A model generated the notes under the pieces. It saw only the letters and a program-made list of their open reading frames with translations. It made no database searches and had not been told where the DNA came from. Positions 1-9,762 of a DNA stretch of 64,000 nucleotides are shown here, piece by piece. Source of the DNA: Acidithiobacillus sp. HP-2 (GTDB lineage: Bacteria; Pseudomonadota; Gammaproteobacteria; Acidithiobacillales; Acidithiobacillaceae); contig NZ_JACKZA010000006.1 in assembly GCF_015100155.1 (NCBI RefSeq), forward strand, positions 113,114 to 177,113, written 5' to 3'. Within the stretch, counting starts at the first letter, position 1, and each line of letters opens with the position of its first letter. Made by a program: the position numbers and the translations under genes.

Positions 1-1974
1 GGGCATGAATATCTGGCGGTTTTCCTGGCCATTGGTATTCCGGTTTCGGTGTTCATTATCTCGGCAGGTTATAAGCAGGTGATTGCCTTATTCCCGGATG
101 GCGGTGGTGGTTATCATACGGCCTCAACGCTGCTCGGTCCGAAAGCGGGTCTGGTCAGCGGTTCAGCCCTGATTGTGGATTACGTTCTGACCGCAGCCAT
201 TTCCGTGGCCTCTGGTACCGAAACGTTGCTCAGCAGCCTGCCGTCCTATTGGTACAGTGAACGCATCCTGATTGATGTGGCTATTTTGCTGTTTCTGATT
301 TTCATCAATTTGCGCGGCATGAAGGAGTCCATCAAGATTCTCTTGCCCATTTTTATGGCGTTTGTCGCTACCCATATCATCATGCTGGGTTTTGGTCTGG
401 TCAGTCATGTCGGCGATTTTCCGAGTATCGCCCACAATACGGTGGCTGGAGCCGCGCGTGATAACCAGTTGTATGGCTGGATATTCATTGCCGCACTGGT
501 CATGCGTGCCTTCAGTCTGGGCGGTGGAACCTACACCGGTCTGGAGGCCGTGGCCAACGGGGTCCATATCATGCGCGAACCACGCATCCAGACTGGTCAG
601 CGGACCATGACCCTGCTGGCCACCTCCCTGTCACTGGTGGCCGGAAGCCTGATATTTCTCTATCTCATGTATCATGTGCATGAACATCAGGGACAGACCC
701 TCAATGCCGTACTTTACACGGCCATCACCAGCGACTGGACTATTGCCGGAATCCATTTTGGTCCTACAGCCACGGTAATTACTTTGGTCACGGAAGGATT
801 GCTGCTGTATATTGCCGCCAATACCGGCATTATCACTGCCCCCATTGTCATGGCCAACATGGCGGTAGACCGCTGGCTTCCAGAACGCTTTTCCTATTTG
901 TCGGACCGCTTTGTGTCGCGAAACGGCATTTTGCTGGTCGGTTTTGCAGCGGTGGCCATTTTGCTGGCGACCGGCGGGCATGTGAGTATTCTGGTGGTGC
1001 TCTACAGTATCAACGTGTTTATCACCTTCACGCTGACCATGGCGGGGCTGAGTCGCCACTGGTTTGCCCAGCGGCATCATGAGCCGCGCTGGAAAGGCCA
1101 CCTCACGATCAGTGTGCTCGGTTTCATGGTCACGGCATCCATTCTGGCCATCACCATTTTCGAAAAGTTTGATGCTGGTGGCTGGTTTACCCTGCTGGTG
1201 ACATTGATTGTTGTTGTGCTCGGATACCTGATTTATCGGCACTACAAGAGCATCCGCAAAATTACCGCTGAGCTGGATGAGACCATGCTGGATGTGGTGC
1301 CGGAACATCTGGAGCCGGGTCCCAATCTGCCCCTGGACCCCCGGGGCGCGACGGCGGTCTTTTTTGTGAGCCGCTTTGATGGCCTGGGTTTGCATACCTT
1401 GCTGACGGCGCATCGTATGGTTGGTGGCTTCGTCAAAAATTACGTGTTTTTGCTGGCTGGCATTGTTGGACAGGGCGAGTTCAAGGGCATCAAGGCGCTC
1501 GAAGATCTGAAGGTTTATGTGGAAGCAGAAGCCAATCAGTATATGGCCTTCTGTCGTAATGAAGGGATGGCTGCCACCTGGTTTGCTACCTACTCCACCG
1601 ACCGCATTCTGGCTATGGAAGAACTGGCGGATGTGGCTATTCGCTACTTTCCGCAAAGTATCTTTTTTGCAGGACGGGTGATTGACAACCGGAGCAAGGG
1701 CCCTTTCCATGGTCTCCTGCATGATGAAGTCAGCTTTATTGTCCAGGATCGACTCCAGCATGATGGTTTCAGCATGATGATTGTTCCGGTGCATGTGCAT
1801 GGTATTCCCAGCCAGCCGCCGCGCATTGAGCTGCCTATTTCCATGTCGCCCGATATGGAGCTGGTCCAGCAGGAGGATGTGGATAAGGAAGGGAGTAAGG
1901 CAGCGGCTCAGGCACCCTCCGCAGCAAAAGCCGATCCGACCGTGGAGACCAGCCCGGATGTCCCACTCCGCTGA
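1..1974 (+). CDS. KimA/YdaO-like APC-superfamily transporter (5' end outside window)
   Basis: This is an integral inner-membrane transporter of the APC superfamily. The frame is open from base 1, so the true start lies upstream; 657 codons are visible. The visible part begins in a membrane helix and contains the Gly-rich FPDGGGGY segment followed by the GLVSGSALIVDY helix, a layout seen in the KimA/YdaO potassium importers and related permeases. About ten hydrophobic helices run to roughly residue 410. A soluble cytoplasmic C-terminal domain of about 240 residues follows, ending in an Ala/Pro-rich tail. KimA itself imports potassium, but substrate cannot be told from sequence here; an amino-acid or polyamine substrate is equally possible. 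The stop codon lies inside the start of nagZ, so the two are probably cotranscribed. Confidence 0.8.
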   Translation, partial: GHEYLAVFLAIGIPVSVFIISAGYKQVIALFPDGGGGYHTASTLLGPKAGLVSGSALIVDYVLTAAISVASGTETLLSSLPSYWYSERILIDVAILLFLIFINLRGMKESIKILLPIFMAFVATHIIMLGFGLVSHVGDFPSIAHNTVAGAARDNQLYGWIFIAALVMRAFSLGGGTYTGLEAVANGVHIMREPRIQTGQRTMTLLATSLSLVAGSLIFLYLMYHVHEHQGQTLNAVLYTAITSDWTIAGIHFGPTATVITLVTEGLLLYIAANTGIITAPIVMANMAVDRWLPERFSYLSDRFVSRNGILLVGFAAVAILLATGGHVSILVVLYSINVFITFTLTMAGLSRHWFAQRHHEPRWKGHLTISVLGFMVTASILAITIFEKFDAGGWFTLLVTLIVVVLGYLIYRHYKSIRKITAELDETMLDVVPEHLEPGPNLPLDPRGATAVFFVSRFDGLGLHTLLTAHRMVGGFVKNYVFLLAGIVGQGEFKGIKALEDLKVYVEAEANQYMAFCRNEGMAATWFATYSTDRILAMEELADVAIRYFPQSIFFAGRVIDNRSKGPFHGLLHDEVSFIVQDRLQHDGFSMMIVPVHVHGIPSQPPRIELPISMSPDMELVQQEDVDKEGSKAAAQAPSAAKADPTVETSPDVPLR

Positions 1975-2998
1975 ACCGCGATTGCTCATGCGTGGTCCCC
2001 TGATGGTCGATATTGCTGGTCTTTGGCCAACACCCGAAGAGTTTGAGCGGCTCCGCCAGCCGGCGGTGGGTGGCGTCATCCTGTTCGCCCGTAACTGTGA
2101 AGATGCGCAACAGGTTCAGGCGCTTTGCCAGGAAATTCATGCGCTGCGCAGTCCCCCACTCCTGATTGGAATCGATCAGGAAGGTGGTCGGGTACAACGT
2201 CTCAAAAAGGGCGTGACACGCTTTCCACCCATGGCCAGGCTGGGTCAAAAGGCCGAAGCTCTGGGTCTGGAGGCGGCTCAATCCCTGGCTTATGACTGGG
2301 GGCGTCTGCTGGCCACTGAATTGCGGGAAATTGGCGTAGATTTCAGCTTCACGCCCTGTGTAGATTTGGATCGCGGTATTTCCCGGGTGATTGGTGATCG
2401 CGCCATTCACCGTAATCCGGATTGGGTAGGTGCCATTGCGGCGCGTCTTTGGCAGGGGATGTCTGATTCCGGTCTGCAGGGAGTGGCCAAACATTTTCCT
2501 GGCCATGGTGCTGTGGCAGCCGATTCGCATCTGGCTTTGCCTCGCGATGATCGACCACTTGTCGCCATTGAGGAAGACTTGCAGCCTTTCCGCTCTATGA
2601 TTCAGGCAGCCATTCCAGCGATCATGCCGGCCCATTGTCTGTATCCGCAAATAGACCCCGAGCAGCCCGCCGGATTTTCATCGCGTTGGCTCACAGGCGT
2701 ATTGCGCGGATCAATGGGTTTTACAGGCGTTATTGTCAGTGATGATTTGAGCATGGTGGGTGCCCATGCGGCGGGAGACATGTCTGCAAGGGTGGATGCG
2801 GCACAGGCTGCGGGTGCGGATCTGCTCCTGGTTTGCAATGATCCTGATGGTGCCCATGCAGCCATTGAGCACCTGCAAAATCAGGGAATGCAGACCGGGA
2901 CCAACACGCTTGCCGCTCTTGCTGGAGACGCCGGAATTCCCCTGTCGGCCCCTGAGCGCGCCCGCTGTATGCGCGAAATCACCGAATTATCCTGTTAA
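1958..2998 (+). CDS. nagZ: Beta-N-acetylhexosaminidase NagZ (glycoside hydrolase family 3)
   Basis: Cytoplasmic enzyme of peptidoglycan recycling that removes N-acetylglucosamine from anhydromuropeptides. The 346-residue length is normal for NagZ. The family signature KHFPGHG is at residues 178-184 with the following Asp/Ser/His segment, and IDQEGGRVQRL lies near residue 75. The ATG at 1958 overlaps the transporter stop by 17 bases and has GGAG about 12 bases upstream. An in-frame ATG at 1988 is an alternative but has no ribosome binding site. Family assignment is firm. Confidence 0.95.
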   Translation: MSHSAEPRLLMRGPLMVDIAGLWPTPEEFERLRQPAVGGVILFARNCEDAQQVQALCQEIHALRSPPLLIGIDQEGGRVQRLKKGVTRFPPMARLGQKAEALGLEAAQSLAYDWGRLLATELREIGVDFSFTPCVDLDRGISRVIGDRAIHRNPDWVGAIAARLWQGMSDSGLQGVAKHFPGHGAVAADSHLALPRDDRPLVAIEEDLQPFRSMIQAAIPAIMPAHCLYPQIDPEQPAGFSSRWLTGVLRGSMGFTGVIVSDDLSMVGAHAAGDMSARVDAAQAAGADLLLVCNDPDGAHAAIEHLQNQGMQTGTNTLAALAGDAGIPLSAPERARCMREITELSC

Positions 2999-3002
2999 GC
3001 TC

Positions 3003-3030
3003 TTGTTTTTCCCGCGTCGCGTATTAGAAT
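3003..3030 (+). promoter_or_regulatory. Probable sigma-70 promoter of the rpsF operon
   Basis: TTGTTT (3003-3008) and TAGAAT (3025-3030) are separated by 16 bases, just after the nagZ stop. The roughly 70-base leader that follows contains a small hairpin (GCG...CGC around a CCGGA loop, about 3066-3082). It could be an S6:S18 autoregulatory leader as found upstream of rpsF in many bacteria, but the match to that motif is only suggestive. Confidence 0.5.
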
Positions 3031-3105
3031 ACGCCCTCACCATTTTTTACTCCTTGTTCGGGCGATGGGCGTCCGGACTCCGCAGTGAACCATAAGGAGC
3101 AACGT

Positions 3106-3513
3106 TTGCGTCATTATGAAATCGTGTTTCTGGTCCATCCTGATCAGAGTGAACAAGTCCCCCAGATGATTGAACGCTATCGCGGCATGATCGAAGGCGA
3201 TGGCGGTCGTTTCCATCGCCTGGAGGATTGGGGTCGTCGGCAACTGGCTTATCCTATCAAAAAGGCTCATAAGGCTCATTATGTGTTGATGAATGTGGAA
3301 TGCAGCGGTGCTGCCCTGGCTGAAGTGGAAGATGCTTTCCGCTTTAATGATGCGGTACTGCGGCATCTGATTCTGGCGCGTAAAGAAGCAGTGACTGAAG
3401 CGTCTTTTCTGGCCCGAGACGAAAATGATCGTCGTGAACGCGTCGAAACCGACAACGAACAAGGCGAAAGCGAATCCATTCACAGTGATAATGAAGCCGT
3501 TGCTACGGCCTGA
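3106..3513 (+). CDS. rpsF: 30S ribosomal protein S6
   Basis: S6 of the small ribosomal subunit, which binds with S18 on the 16S rRNA platform. The product starts [18 protein letters not shown], the typical S6 N-terminus, and ends in an acidic tail rich in Glu/Asp/Asn. I chose the TTG at 3106 because AAGGAG sits 5 bases upstream and the family begins exactly there; an in-frame GTG at 3085 would add seven residues not seen in S6. It is the first gene of the S6-S18-DUF2232-L9 operon. Confidence 0.95.
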   Translation: MRHYEIVFLVHPDQSEQVPQMIERYRGMIEGDGGRFHRLEDWGRRQLAYPIKKAHKAHYVLMNVECSGAALAEVEDAFRFNDAVLRHLILARKEAVTEASFLARDENDRRERVETDNEQGESESIHSDNEAVATA

Positions 3514-3530
3514 TTCAAGGAGCAGACAAG

Positions 3531-3803
3531 ATGGCATTTAATCGGGATAGAGATCGTGACGGTGACGGTGATAAACGTGGCGGTGGAAATTTTACCCGGC
3601 GTCGCAAGTTCTGTCGTTTCAAGGCAGAAGGCGTCAAGGAAATTGACTACAAGGATCTGAAAACCTTGCAGGCCTATGTTGGCGAGACCGGTAAAATTGT
3701 CCCCAGCCGGATCACGGGCACCAGTAATTTGTATCAGCGGCAGTTGACCACAGCCATCAAGCGCGCGCGCTTTCTGGCCCTGTTACCATACGTCGTGCGT
3801 TAA
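3531..3803 (+). CDS. rpsR: 30S ribosomal protein S18
   Basis: Small-subunit ribosomal protein, 90 residues, partner of S6. The C-terminal core ([16 protein letters not shown], then [20 protein letters not shown] and FLALLPYV) is the conserved S18 region. The N-terminus is a charged Asp/Arg/Gly stretch ([14 protein letters not shown]) that is longer and more repetitive than in E. coli. AAGGAG precedes the ATG. It lies 17 bases after rpsF in the same operon. Confidence 0.96.
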   Translation: MAFNRDRDRDGDGDKRGGGNFTRRRKFCRFKAEGVKEIDYKDLKTLQAYVGETGKIVPSRITGTSNLYQRQLTTAIKRARFLALLPYVVR

Positions 3804-3818
3804 GGCGCTGACGGAGCA

Positions 3819-4736
3819 GTGACGGCGCAGCCACAGGGTGGAGTTCTGCGCTGGTTTCTCAGCGGACGCTGGCAAGCCGGTTTAAGTATTGCTGTCCTGT
3901 TCAGTCTGGCCGGGTTGGTACCCTTTCTGGCTGCGCCCCTCTTCTTGAACTGTGTGGCTTTGGTGGCTCTGGTCACTTTACAGGCAGGACGCAAGGAAAG
4001 TCTGGAAGTGCTGGTCATCGCCGGTATCGCCAGTATGCTCTTTACCTTTAACCCCTGGTTTGGGGTGCTATTTGCACTGGTGGCCTGGTTACCGGGGCGA
4101 CTGTTGGGTGAGGGGTTGCATTGGGATACGCAGTGGAGTGGCGTGGTCTGGGTGCTGATTGGCTTGTCTTTGCTGATTTTGGTGCTGATGTTGTGGGTAG
4201 TCCCACTGGGGGCCGGGCCAGATTTTTGGCAGACCCAGATGACACAGACGCTGAAACCCCTGGCCAAGGAGATCAGCAAGGTGCAGATGGCGGCAGTTTT
4301 GCATATGGCACCCTTGTTGCCGGGCATCATGGCAGCGGGTTTGGTTTTGCTATGGACCCTTGCGGCATTGCTGGCCAGTCGTTGGTACGAGCGTTATCAA
4401 GGTCTGGATCGACCGCAACGCTTTTACGGCAGCCTGGAATTGCCGGGCGTGCTGATCTGGCTGGTGGTGGCAACTCTGCTGGGCATTAGTCTGCTCCACG
4501 GTGCATCGGCCTGGCCATTGCAAAATCTGGCGCTGCTGGTCGGGACCTGGTATCTCCTGCAGGGCTTGAGCTTTGTGCATTTGTGGTTTGCTGCCAAAGG
4601 CTGGCCCACCATGGCCCTGGTAGGACTGTATATTGCCCTGATTTTGTTGTCACAGTTGCTGCTGGTACTGAGTGTGCTGGGAATTCTGGACAGGGTGTTT
4701 CACCTGCGGCAAAGACTATTGAGACCACGTTCCTGA
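3819..4736 (+). CDS. DUF2232 integral membrane protein
   Basis: A 305-residue polytopic membrane protein with about eight hydrophobic helices and few charged residues. It sits between rpsR and rplI, the place where a DUF2232 (YybS-like) protein is found in many proteobacteria. Function is unknown. The GTG start has GGAG 6 bases upstream and lies 15 bases after the rpsR stop, so it is translated from the ribosomal-protein transcript. The family call rests on position and topology rather than on a motif. Confidence 0.75.
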   Translation: MTAQPQGGVLRWFLSGRWQAGLSIAVLFSLAGLVPFLAAPLFLNCVALVALVTLQAGRKESLEVLVIAGIASMLFTFNPWFGVLFALVAWLPGRLLGEGLHWDTQWSGVVWVLIGLSLLILVLMLWVVPLGAGPDFWQTQMTQTLKPLAKEISKVQMAAVLHMAPLLPGIMAAGLVLLWTLAALLASRWYERYQGLDRPQRFYGSLELPGVLIWLVVATLLGISLLHGASAWPLQNLALLVGTWYLLQGLSFVHLWFAAKGWPTMALVGLYIALILLSQLLLVLSVLGILDRVFHLRQRLLRPRS

Positions 4737-4772
4737 GGAACGTTTTGCAAGAATTTTTGGGAGGAATTGAAC

Positions 4773-5219
4773 ATGAAAGTGATTTTGCTGGAACGTATTA
4801 ACAAGCTGGGTCGCCTGGGTGATGTTGTCGAAGTCAAACCCGGTTATGGACGTAACTTTTTGGTGCCTCAGGGCAAGGCCGTAGTTGCCAACCAACGGAA
4901 TCTGGAAGAATTTGCCGAGCGCAAGGCGGCTTTGGAGCAGGTTGAAATGGAACGCCTGCAGGCCGCCCAGCAGCGTGCAGCCGCTCTGGCTGATGCCGTC
5001 GTGAAAATTGCCCTGCAGGCGGGTGAGGACGGCCGTCTGTTCGGTTCTGTGGGTTTGCACGATATCAGTGCTGCTCTCAAGTCACAGGGCCATGAAGTGG
5101 CGCATACCGAAATTCGTCTGGTAGATGGCCCCATCAAGCGGATTGGTGAATTCCCCGCCCGTATCCATCTGCACCCTGAAGTCGAGCTCGATGTCATGGT
5201 TTTTGTCGAGCGGGCCTGA
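4773..5219 (+). CDS. rplI: 50S ribosomal protein L9
   Basis: Large-subunit protein that binds 23S rRNA with its N-terminal domain. The product begins MKVILLERINKLGRLGDVVEVK and has the GYGRNFLVPQGKA motif, the classic L9 start, followed by the long connecting helix (residues about 40-75) and a C-terminal domain; 148 residues is normal. GGGAGG lies 6 bases before the ATG at 4773. It is the last ribosomal gene of the operon, and dnaB follows 25 bases later. Confidence 0.96.
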   Translation: MKVILLERINKLGRLGDVVEVKPGYGRNFLVPQGKAVVANQRNLEEFAERKAALEQVEMERLQAAQQRAAALADAVVKIALQAGEDGRLFGSVGLHDISAALKSQGHEVAHTEIRLVDGPIKRIGEFPARIHLHPEVELDVMVFVERA

Positions 5220-5244
5220 TCACCGGGCACGCTGAGACGCGACC

Positions 5245-6618
5245 TTGTACGAAGAGGATGACTACGGCGGCGGGGTGAAAGCTCCGCCGCATTCCATTGA
5301 GGCCGAGCAATCGGTTATCGGTGCGTTACTGATTGATCCTGAATCTGCGGATCAGGTCATGGAAGCGGTCGCCGCAGAAGATTTTTATGAGCGCCGGCAT
5401 CGGCTGATATTTCAGACGATCAGCAACATGCTTAACGCCGGTCGCGTCGTGGATGCGGTCACGGTGTCAGAAACCCTGCAGGATCATGAGCATCTCGCTG
5501 ATGCCGGCGGTGTGCAGTATTTGCTCCTGCTGGCCAATGAAACGCCCTCTGCGGCCAATGTGCTGGCTTATGCCCACATTGTGCGTGAGCGGGCCACCCT
5601 GCGCCAACTGATTAGGGTAGGCCGGGAAATCGCCGAGTTGGCTTACCGGCCTGACGGGCGCGAAGCGCGGATGCTTCTGGATGAAGCCGAAAGCCGGGTT
5701 TTCCAACTGGCAGAAGGACAGCAGCGGTCAGGCAAAGCTTTTAAACAGTTGAATGAAGTCTTGCCCGCCGTGATTGATCGTATTGAGGCAGTCGCCCGTG
5801 ACAAAAAAGGGGTTACTGGTCTGGCTACGGGCTTTGCTGACCTGGATGAAAAAACTTCGGGTTTGCATCCGGGTCAACTGGTGATTGTGGCAGGTCGTCC
5901 CAGTATGGGAAAAACATCCTTTGCCATGAATGTGGCCGAGCACGTCGCCTGCGTTGAAGGCAAAAATGTGCTGGTGTTCAGCATGGAAATGCCTACAGAC
6001 GAAATTGTTTTGCGGGCCTTGTCATCACGGGGTCGGGTCGATCAGCACCGTCTGCGTAACGGTACCCTGGGAAATGACGATTGGCCAAGACTGGCCCATG
6101 CCATTGGCGAATTGGGCACCGCCCCACTTTTTGCCGATGATTCTGCGGCCTTGTCTCCTGCCGACCTGCGCTCCCGGGCACGCCGTCTGAAGCGCGAGCA
6201 GGGCCTGGATTTGATTGTGGTCGATTATCTGCAGCTCATGCAGGTTCCGGGTAGAGGCGATAACCGGGTAGCCGAAATTTCCGAAATCAGTCGTTCATTG
6301 AAAGCCCTTGCCAAGGAGTTGTCCATTCCTGTAATCGCCTTGTCCCAGCTCAATCGCAGTCTGGAAAACCGTACTGAAAAGCGTCCACAAATGTCGGACC
6401 TGCGCGAGTCCGGGGCCATCGAACAGGACGCCGATCTGATCCTGTTTTTGTATCGGGACGAGGTGTACAACAAGGATAATGAAGAGGTAAAAGGCATTGC
6501 CGAAGTCATTATCGGCAAGCAGCGCAATGGTCCCATCGGAACCGTGCGGATGAGCTTTTTCGGCGAATATACCCGCTTCGAAAATTATGCGCCAACGGGT
6601 GGCGAATACAGTCATTGA
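5245..6618 (+). CDS. dnaB: Replicative DNA helicase DnaB
   Basis: Hexameric helicase that unwinds DNA at the replication fork. The N-terminal collar domain (HSIEAEQSVIGALL onward) covers residues about 10-120, and the RecA-like motor domain follows. Walker A is GRPSMGKTS at residues 217-225, and Walker B lies in LIVVDYLQLM. The DLRESGAIEQDAD motif carries the arginine-finger region. Length 457 is normal. The TTG start at 5245 has only a weak binding site, and a GTG at 5275 is a possible alternative. Confidence 0.96.
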   Translation: MYEEDDYGGGVKAPPHSIEAEQSVIGALLIDPESADQVMEAVAAEDFYERRHRLIFQTISNMLNAGRVVDAVTVSETLQDHEHLADAGGVQYLLLLANETPSAANVLAYAHIVRERATLRQLIRVGREIAELAYRPDGREARMLLDEAESRVFQLAEGQQRSGKAFKQLNEVLPAVIDRIEAVARDKKGVTGLATGFADLDEKTSGLHPGQLVIVAGRPSMGKTSFAMNVAEHVACVEGKNVLVFSMEMPTDEIVLRALSSRGRVDQHRLRNGTLGNDDWPRLAHAIGELGTAPLFADDSAALSPADLRSRARRLKREQGLDLIVVDYLQLMQVPGRGDNRVAEISEISRSLKALAKELSIPVIALSQLNRSLENRTEKRPQMSDLRESGAIEQDADLILFLYRDEVYNKDNEEVKGIAEVIIGKQRNGPIGTVRMSFFGEYTRFENYAPTGGEYSH

Positions 6619-6726
6619 GTTTTTCCGGTTGCGCGCCCAGCCGTAACCGTGAGCGCCACAGCCGCTGCAATGTCTCTCTCTACCCTTTGTTTTCAGATTT
6701 AACGGCGCTTGGATTATCATAGCCCC

Positions 6727-7821
6727 ATGACCCGCCCTGTATTTGCCGAAATTTCCCCTTCAGCCTTGTGCCACAACCTCCAGGTGGCTCGTAATCATGC
6801 GCCTCAGGCCAGAATCATGGCGGCGGTCAAGGCCAATGCCTATGGTCATGATGTGCGTGTTTGTGCTCCGGTTCTGGCATCAGCCGGTGTGGATGCTTTT
6901 GCCGTGGCCTCTCTGGAAGAAGCCGAAACGCTGCACGTTCTGGCATTGAACAAACCCATTTGTCTGTTGGGCGGTCCTTTTACAGCGGAAGAAGTACTGC
7001 TCGCCACCGAACGTGCTTACTGGCTGGTCATTCATGAAGATCGCCAACTGGCCTGGCTCGAAAGCCTGGTCCCGCATTGCGCTCTGCAAATTTTCATCAA
7101 GGTGGATACGGGCATGCACCGTCTGGGCTTTTCCCCGGAGCGATTACGTGAAGTTTTCGCAAAACTGCAGCCCTATCCACACTGGCAGGTGCTGGGCCTG
7201 ATGAGTCATCTGGCGCGTGCTGATTACCCGCAAGATCCATTCAATGATCAACAGATAGCGGTATTTGAGCGCATGGTCAAAGCGTATTCAGGTTACACGC
7301 TGGGCCAGCATAGTCTGGCCAACTCCGGGGCTGTTCTGAGTCTGCCTTCGGCCCAACAATATTGGGTGCGCCCGGGTTTGATGATGTACGGATTATCGCC
7401 CTTCACCGGTAAAAATGGTGTGGATGTGGGCCTGCAACCGGTGCTTTCCTGGCAAAGTGAAATCGTCGCGACGCGCCATCTTCAGGCCGGCGACTGGCTG
7501 GGTTATGGTGCCACCTGGCAGGCAGCAGAAGCCTGTCGGGTGGGAGTTGTCGCAGCAGGTTATGGCGATGGTTATCCGCGTCAGCTGGGATCAGGTGCTG
7601 CCATCAGGGTGGCCGGTCAGGAAACCCGTACTCTGGCGCGGGTCAGTATGGATATGCTTTTTGTAGATATTACCCATATTCAGGCAGATATTGGCAGCAA
7701 GGTGACGCTGATGGGTGGCGAAGGACCTACTCTGGAAACGCTCGCTCAGCAGCTGGATACCATCCCTTATGAAATGAGTTGCCGCATCCAGATGCGCGTT
7801 CCCAGGAGGCTGCGGGCATGA
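6727..7821 (+). CDS. alr: Alanine racemase
   Basis: PLP-dependent enzyme that makes D-alanine for peptidoglycan. The PLP lysine is K35 in [11 protein letters not shown], and the second catalytic residue is the Tyr near residue 260 in GYGATW. The [10 protein letters not shown] and SLANSGA segments are also typical. The 364-residue length fits. The ATG at 6727 is preferred over an upstream TTG (6709) because the family starts close to it. The stop overlaps the radA start as ATGA, so the two are translationally coupled. Confidence 0.95.
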   Translation: MTRPVFAEISPSALCHNLQVARNHAPQARIMAAVKANAYGHDVRVCAPVLASAGVDAFAVASLEEAETLHVLALNKPICLLGGPFTAEEVLLATERAYWLVIHEDRQLAWLESLVPHCALQIFIKVDTGMHRLGFSPERLREVFAKLQPYPHWQVLGLMSHLARADYPQDPFNDQQIAVFERMVKAYSGYTLGQHSLANSGAVLSLPSAQQYWVRPGLMMYGLSPFTGKNGVDVGLQPVLSWQSEIVATRHLQAGDWLGYGATWQAAEACRVGVVAAGYGDGYPRQLGSGAAIRVAGQETRTLARVSMDMLFVDITHIQADIGSKVTLMGGEGPTLETLAQQLDTIPYEMSCRIQMRVPRRLRA

Positions 7822-9176
7822 GTCGCGATAAAAATGTATTCGTGTGCCAGGATTGCGGGAGCAGCAGCAGCAAATGGCTGGGCCGCTGTCCGGATTGCGG
7901 GGCCTGGAACAGCTTTGTGGAACAGCGTGTCGAAAAAAGCAGTGCGCGATCGCAGACCGCTTTTGCCAATGCGAGCCCGCCCCAGTTTCTCCATGCGGTA
8001 CCTTTGGAAGATGCTGGCCGAAGAACGACCGGATTGTCAGAGCTGGATCGGGTACTGGGAGGTGGGCAAGTCCCCGGTGCGGCTATTTTGCTGGGGGGGG
8101 AACCCGGAATCGGCAAATCGACCCTGCTTCTCCAGACGGCCCATCATCTCAGTCTGAGTAGCAAGGTGCTCTATGTGACGGGAGAAGAATCGGCGGCTCA
8201 GGTGGCCATGCGCGCCCAGCGTTTGAGCCTCGGGAAAAGTCCGGTGCGGGTTTTGGCTGAAAACCATCTGGAAGCCATCGAAGCACTACTGCAGGCTGAA
8301 AAACCCGATTTGTTGCTGATTGATTCCATACAGACCGTGTATACCGATAGCCTGCAGTCGGCACCCGGATCTGTAGCCCAGGTGCGTGAATGTGCCGCCC
8401 GTCTGGTGCGTTTTGCCAAGGCCAGTGCAACCACCGTCTGGCTGGTTGGGCATGTGACCAAGGAAGGTGCTATTGCCGGTCCGCGTGTTCTCGAACACAT
8501 GGTCGATACGGTGCTGTACTTTGAGGGAGAAGCTGGCAGCCCCTACCGGATTGTGCGCACCATCAAAAATCGTTTTGGTGCAGCCAATGAGTTGGGCGTA
8601 TTCCAGATGCAGGAAGCCGGATTGAGTGAGGTGGCCAATCCCTCGCAGCTGTTTCTCTCCCAGCATGAAAAACCGGTACCCGGCAGTGTGGTGCTGGCAA
8701 CGCAGGAGGGTACACGGCCGCTGCTCGTCGAGGTGCAGGCACTGGTGACCCCCAGCCCATTGGCTAATCCCCGCCGCGTCGCCATTGGCTTGGATCCCAA
8801 TCGCCTGTCTTTGTTGCTGGCTATATTGCATCGGCATGGGGACAGCATGTTTTTTGATCAGGACGTATTTGTGAATATTGCTGGGGGAATTCGGGTCAAT
8901 GAACCCGCCGCCGATCTGGCTGTGGCATTGGCCTTGTTAAGTAGTTTTCGCAACAAGGCCATGACGGGAAGACGGGTAGTGTTTGGAGAACTGGGTCTGG
9001 CGGGAGAGGTGCGACCCGTTGCCGATGCCCAGGGGCGTATTCGCGAAGCGGTCAAGCTGGGCTTTAAAGGCGCGATCACTCCGCGTGGAGATCAGCTGCA
9101 GGCTCCCGGCACGTTCCAAATCACTTCGGTACTGCGCCTGGGTGATGCCATGGATGATGCCTTTTCGGGATCTTAG
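7818..9176 (+). CDS. radA: DNA repair protein RadA (Sms)
   Basis: Helicase-like ATPase that promotes branch migration in recombination. An N-terminal four-cysteine zinc finger (CxxC...CPDC, residues about 10-27) is followed by a RecA-like domain with Walker [11 protein letters not shown] at residues 93-102 and the RadA-specific KNRFG motif at 250-254. A Lon-protease-like C-terminal domain completes the 452 residues. AGGAGG lies 8 bases upstream of the ATG at 7818, within the end of alr. Confidence 0.95.
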   Translation: MSRDKNVFVCQDCGSSSSKWLGRCPDCGAWNSFVEQRVEKSSARSQTAFANASPPQFLHAVPLEDAGRRTTGLSELDRVLGGGQVPGAAILLGGEPGIGKSTLLLQTAHHLSLSSKVLYVTGEESAAQVAMRAQRLSLGKSPVRVLAENHLEAIEALLQAEKPDLLLIDSIQTVYTDSLQSAPGSVAQVRECAARLVRFAKASATTVWLVGHVTKEGAIAGPRVLEHMVDTVLYFEGEAGSPYRIVRTIKNRFGAANELGVFQMQEAGLSEVANPSQLFLSQHEKPVPGSVVLATQEGTRPLLVEVQALVTPSPLANPRRVAIGLDPNRLSLLLAILHRHGDSMFFDQDVFVNIAGGIRVNEPAADLAVALALLSSFRNKAMTGRRVVFGELGLAGEVRPVADAQGRIREAVKLGFKGAITPRGDQLQAPGTFQITSVLRLGDAMDDAFSGS

Positions 9177-9315
9177 AGAGATTTTCCCCAACGGGTTTTC
9201 ATGGCTTGCAAAATCTTCAAGGAGTCGTTACGGTAGCGACTGTACAGTCGTCAATTTGTCACGTAATTTACTGATATATGTGGTTTATTTTTGCTTTCAC
9301 AAGAGGAGAAACACC

Positions 9316-9675
9316 ATGCAGAAATCGTTGGGTCATTCTGTTAAATTCGGACTTGTCGTGTTGGCGCTGGGAGGATTGGGACTAGTCAGCAATGTGGCTT
9401 TTGCCAGTGATGCCATGGCCGCAAGCCCGGCTCAGATTAAGGATTTTGCCCATGCTGTTGAGCAGATCAAACCCCTGAACGCGCAGGCTCATGCTGAAAT
9501 CAGTCAGAAAGGCGTGAGTAAAGCCAAGCAGGACGCGGTCAAAAAATCCTATGTGGAAAAGTTGGACAAAGTGCTGGCGACCAACCATCTGAGCGCTGAA
9601 CAATATTCCAGCATGCTCAAGCAAACCCAGACTGACCCAGCCTTTCTCAAACAGGTTGAAGCGGCGATGCACTAA
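9316..9675 (+). CDS. Secreted DUF4168-type protein
   Basis: A 119-residue small exported protein. Residues 1-26 form a signal peptide ending at AFA-S. The mature part is a helical, Lys/Gln/Ala-rich domain with the pattern IKDFAHAVEQIKPLN...YSSMLKQTQTDPAFLKQVEAAM, which matches the DUF4168 layout (an N-terminal FA.A...I..L helix and a C-terminal helix with an NDPEL-like motif). Function is unknown; it is probably periplasmic. AGAGGAG precedes the ATG at 9316. It stands alone about 140 bases after radA with its own leader. Confidence 0.7.
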   Translation: MQKSLGHSVKFGLVVLALGGLGLVSNVAFASDAMAASPAQIKDFAHAVEQIKPLNAQAHAEISQKGVSKAKQDAVKKSYVEKLDKVLATNHLSAEQYSSMLKQTQTDPAFLKQVEAAMH

Positions 9676-9762
9676 AATCCAGATTGGTGCTGCAAAGCCT
9701 TCAGGCCAACTGTCGTTTTCAGGGTTATTTATGTGATAATAGGGGCATAGGAGGCCTGCCTT

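Noticed and set aside
631..2079. Long open frame on the minus strand (482 codons) opposite the transporter
   Set aside because: It lies entirely antisense to a convincing transporter gene, is rich in His/Gln/Asn as expected for a shadow frame, and has no family resemblance.
9256..9280. Promoter before the DUF4168 gene (TTGTCA with TATATG)
   Set aside because: The spacing of 13 bases is too short for a normal sigma-70 promoter, and no better pair was found.
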